Origin: Flavobacterium daemonense | GTDB taxonomy: Bacteria; Bacteroidota; Bacteroidia; Flavobacteriales; Flavobacteriaceae | Length of the DNA: 64,000 bases | Direction: 5' to 3' | Assembly: GCF_007341385.1 (NCBI RefSeq) | Contig: NZ_VJYD01000013.1 | Coordinates: forward strand, 62,001 to 126,000 | In this document: one piece after another, positions 62,780-64,000 of the stretch | Layout of the letters: each line of letters starts with the position of its first letter | How positions within the stretch are numbered: the stretch's first letter is position 1 | Position numbers and translations under genes: made by a program | The notes under the pieces: generated by a model | The model's input: only the letters and a program-made list of their open reading frames with translations | What the model was told of the DNA's origin: nothing | Database searches by the model: none

Positions 62780-64000
62780 TTATAATTTACTAATATAACT
62801 TCCGTACATATCTTTAAATTGATGTCCTGTTGCAAAACGGTCTTTGCTTAGTTTTTTATATTCAACCAATGCCCATAAAACAAACTCTTTCACGAAATAT
62901 TGATCTTTTTTATCTATCGAAGGCTGGTATTTTTTTAGCAGAATATCTAACGGCGTAACTTCGTCTAGTATTTCTTTGTATTCTTTGTCTGAAGCATCAT
63001 CTAATAACTCGAAACCGCTTTCAGCAAAAAACCATTCTATTAAATCAGAATAAGGTGTTTTTTCTCCTGGTTTTTCAAGTTTTTCGATTTTAGGGAAATA
63101 AGTCGGAAACAAAGTTCTAATCGCTGATCCAATTAAATATTGCGCCACAACTGCTGCTCCCTCCTGCTCTCCTTCATAAACTAATTCGACTTTTCCTGTA
63201 ATCGCCGGAATAATTCCCATAAAATCTGAAAGTCTCAAAATCGTTTTGTCAGCTCCTGCTCTTAAAGCGCGTCGTTCTGCCGTACTAATTAAATTTTCAA
63301 AAGCCGTAATACTCATTCTAGCACTTACGCCACTTTTGTTATCGATATATTCACTTTCGCGCGCTTCAAAACTAATTTGCTCTAAAATATCTCTAGCCAA
63401 ATTTGGTACATAAACAATATCGCTTTGATTGGCATCCAGTTTTGCTTCTTGTTCTGTAATCGTTCTTGCAATTCCAACTGTTTCAGGATAATGCGTTAAA
63501 ATCTGTGAACCAATTCTATCTTTTAGAGGCGTTACAATACTTCCTCTATTGGTGTAATCTTCTGGATTTGCCGTAAAAATAAACTGCATATCAAGGGGCA
63601 TTCTCAATTTAAATCCGCGAATTTGAATATCGCCTTCCTGTAAAATATTAAAAAGTGCCACTTGAATTCTCGCTTGTAAATCTGGTAATTCATTGATGAC
63701 AAAAATGCTTCGATTTGCTCTTGGAATCATTCCGAAATGAATCACGCGATCATCCGCATAGGATAATTTTAAATTAGCCGCTTTTATCGGGTCCACATCA
63801 CCAATTAAATCGGCTACTGTAACATCTGGTGTTGCTAATTTTTCGAAAAAGCGGTCATTTCTATGCAACCATGAAATTGGCGTTTCATTACCTTTTTCAT
63901 CAATTAAATCTTTGGCAAAACGCGAAATCGGATTCAACGGATCATCATTAATTTCTGAACCCGTTACAAACGGAATATATTCATCCAATAATTCGACCAT
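62780..64000 (-). CDS. MoxR/BchI-type AAA+ ATPase, 5' end outside window
   Basis: The last 406 residues of an AAA+ ATPase of the MoxR or magnesium-chelatase-like group. The visible part begins after the P-loop: FVINELPDLQARIQVALF is Walker B with the following arginine region, IQIRGFKLRMPLDMQFIFTA leads into sensor 1, and GSIVTPLKDRIGSQI carries the arginine finger. The Walker A motif must lie beyond base 64000. Such ATPases usually act as chaperones with VWA-domain partners, which would be outside the window. Confidence 0.85.
   Translation of the reverse strand: MVELLDEYIPFVTGSEINDDPLNPISRFAKDLIDEKGNETPISWLHRNDRFFEKLATPDVTVADLIGDVDPIKAANLKLSYADDRVIHFGMIPRANRSIFVINELPDLQARIQVALFNILQEGDIQIRGFKLRMPLDMQFIFTANPEDYTNRGSIVTPLKDRIGSQILTHYPETVGIARTITEQEAKLDANQSDIVYVPNLARDILEQISFEARESEYIDNKSGVSARMSITAFENLISTAERRALRAGADKTILRLSDFMGIIPAITGKVELVYEGEQEGAAVVAQYLIGSAIRTLFPTYFPKIEKLEKPGEKTPYSDLIEWFFAESGFELLDDASDKEYKEILDEVTPLDILLKKYQPSIDKKDQYFVKEFVLWALVEYKKLSKDRFATGHQFKDMYGSYISKL

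Overview
The window looks like a piece of a Flavobacterium-type chromosome (phylum Bacteroidota). The DNA is AT-rich. It carries SusC/SusD outer-membrane uptake genes, a secreted protein with a type IX secretion (T9SS) C-terminal sorting domain, a DUF6377-type SusR-like regulator, LytTR signalling, and -7 boxes of the Bacteroidota form TAnnTTTG. I saw no rRNA, tRNA or CRISPR array. The assignment rests on gene content, not on a database search.

Layout. 1-2200: a PepSY-like secreted protein cut by the left edge, then a LytTR response regulator and its histidine kinase. 2361-8360: a TolC-RND-adaptor efflux operon whose RND pump has an EF-hand loop in its cytoplasmic linker and lacks the usual TM10 lysine. 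8235-8733: a partial duplication of the adaptor gene's 3' end. 8845-11004: an AT-richer two-gene cassette, an HNH-nuclease/coiled-coil/TPR protein followed by a small protein that reads like a Cas2-type ferredoxin fold. I regard this cassette as the best candidate for an undescribed (defence or conflict) system. 11095-17600: a perfect GC-rich palindrome, an AraC regulator, DoxX, two cupins, a 991-residue ELWxxDGT-repeat T9SS substrate and a small membrane ORF. 17633-21651: a gluconate module, with permease and kinase divergent from an exported gluconolactonase-like enzyme. 22128-29101: TetR with an AcrAB-TolC-like operon, five copies of a probable operator, and a 37-residue membrane ORF between pump and outer-membrane factor.

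29102-29697 is gene-free and built of dispersed repeats. 29698-31670: small stress-type genes (DoxX-like, DinB, DUF1328). 31921-35251: a GH130 phosphorylase overlapping a GT4 glycosyltransferase fused to a probable alpha-helical toroid. 35510-42492: MlaE-MlaF-MlaD lipid transport genes, an AsmA-like protein, a low-affinity iron permease family protein and an FAD oxidoreductase. 42589-46350: an AraC regulator, a family 6-like DNA glycosylase, a DUF6526-like protein and an outer-membrane barrel. 46608-58430: a polysaccharide utilisation locus (two exported binding-type proteins, SusC, SusD, a GH71/GH99-like enzyme, a GH97 alpha-glucosidase) divergent from its SusR-like regulator; it has no GH13 amylase. 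58619-64000: a fatty acid hydroxylase family protein, glutamate dehydrogenase with two Cys-containing short ORFs and a terminator upstream, a DMT transporter and a MoxR-type AAA ATPase cut by the right edge.

The intergenic DNA carries many dispersed palindromic repeats. The clearest is a family of about 145 bp with terminal inverted repeats, present five times; three copies lie inside apparent operons.
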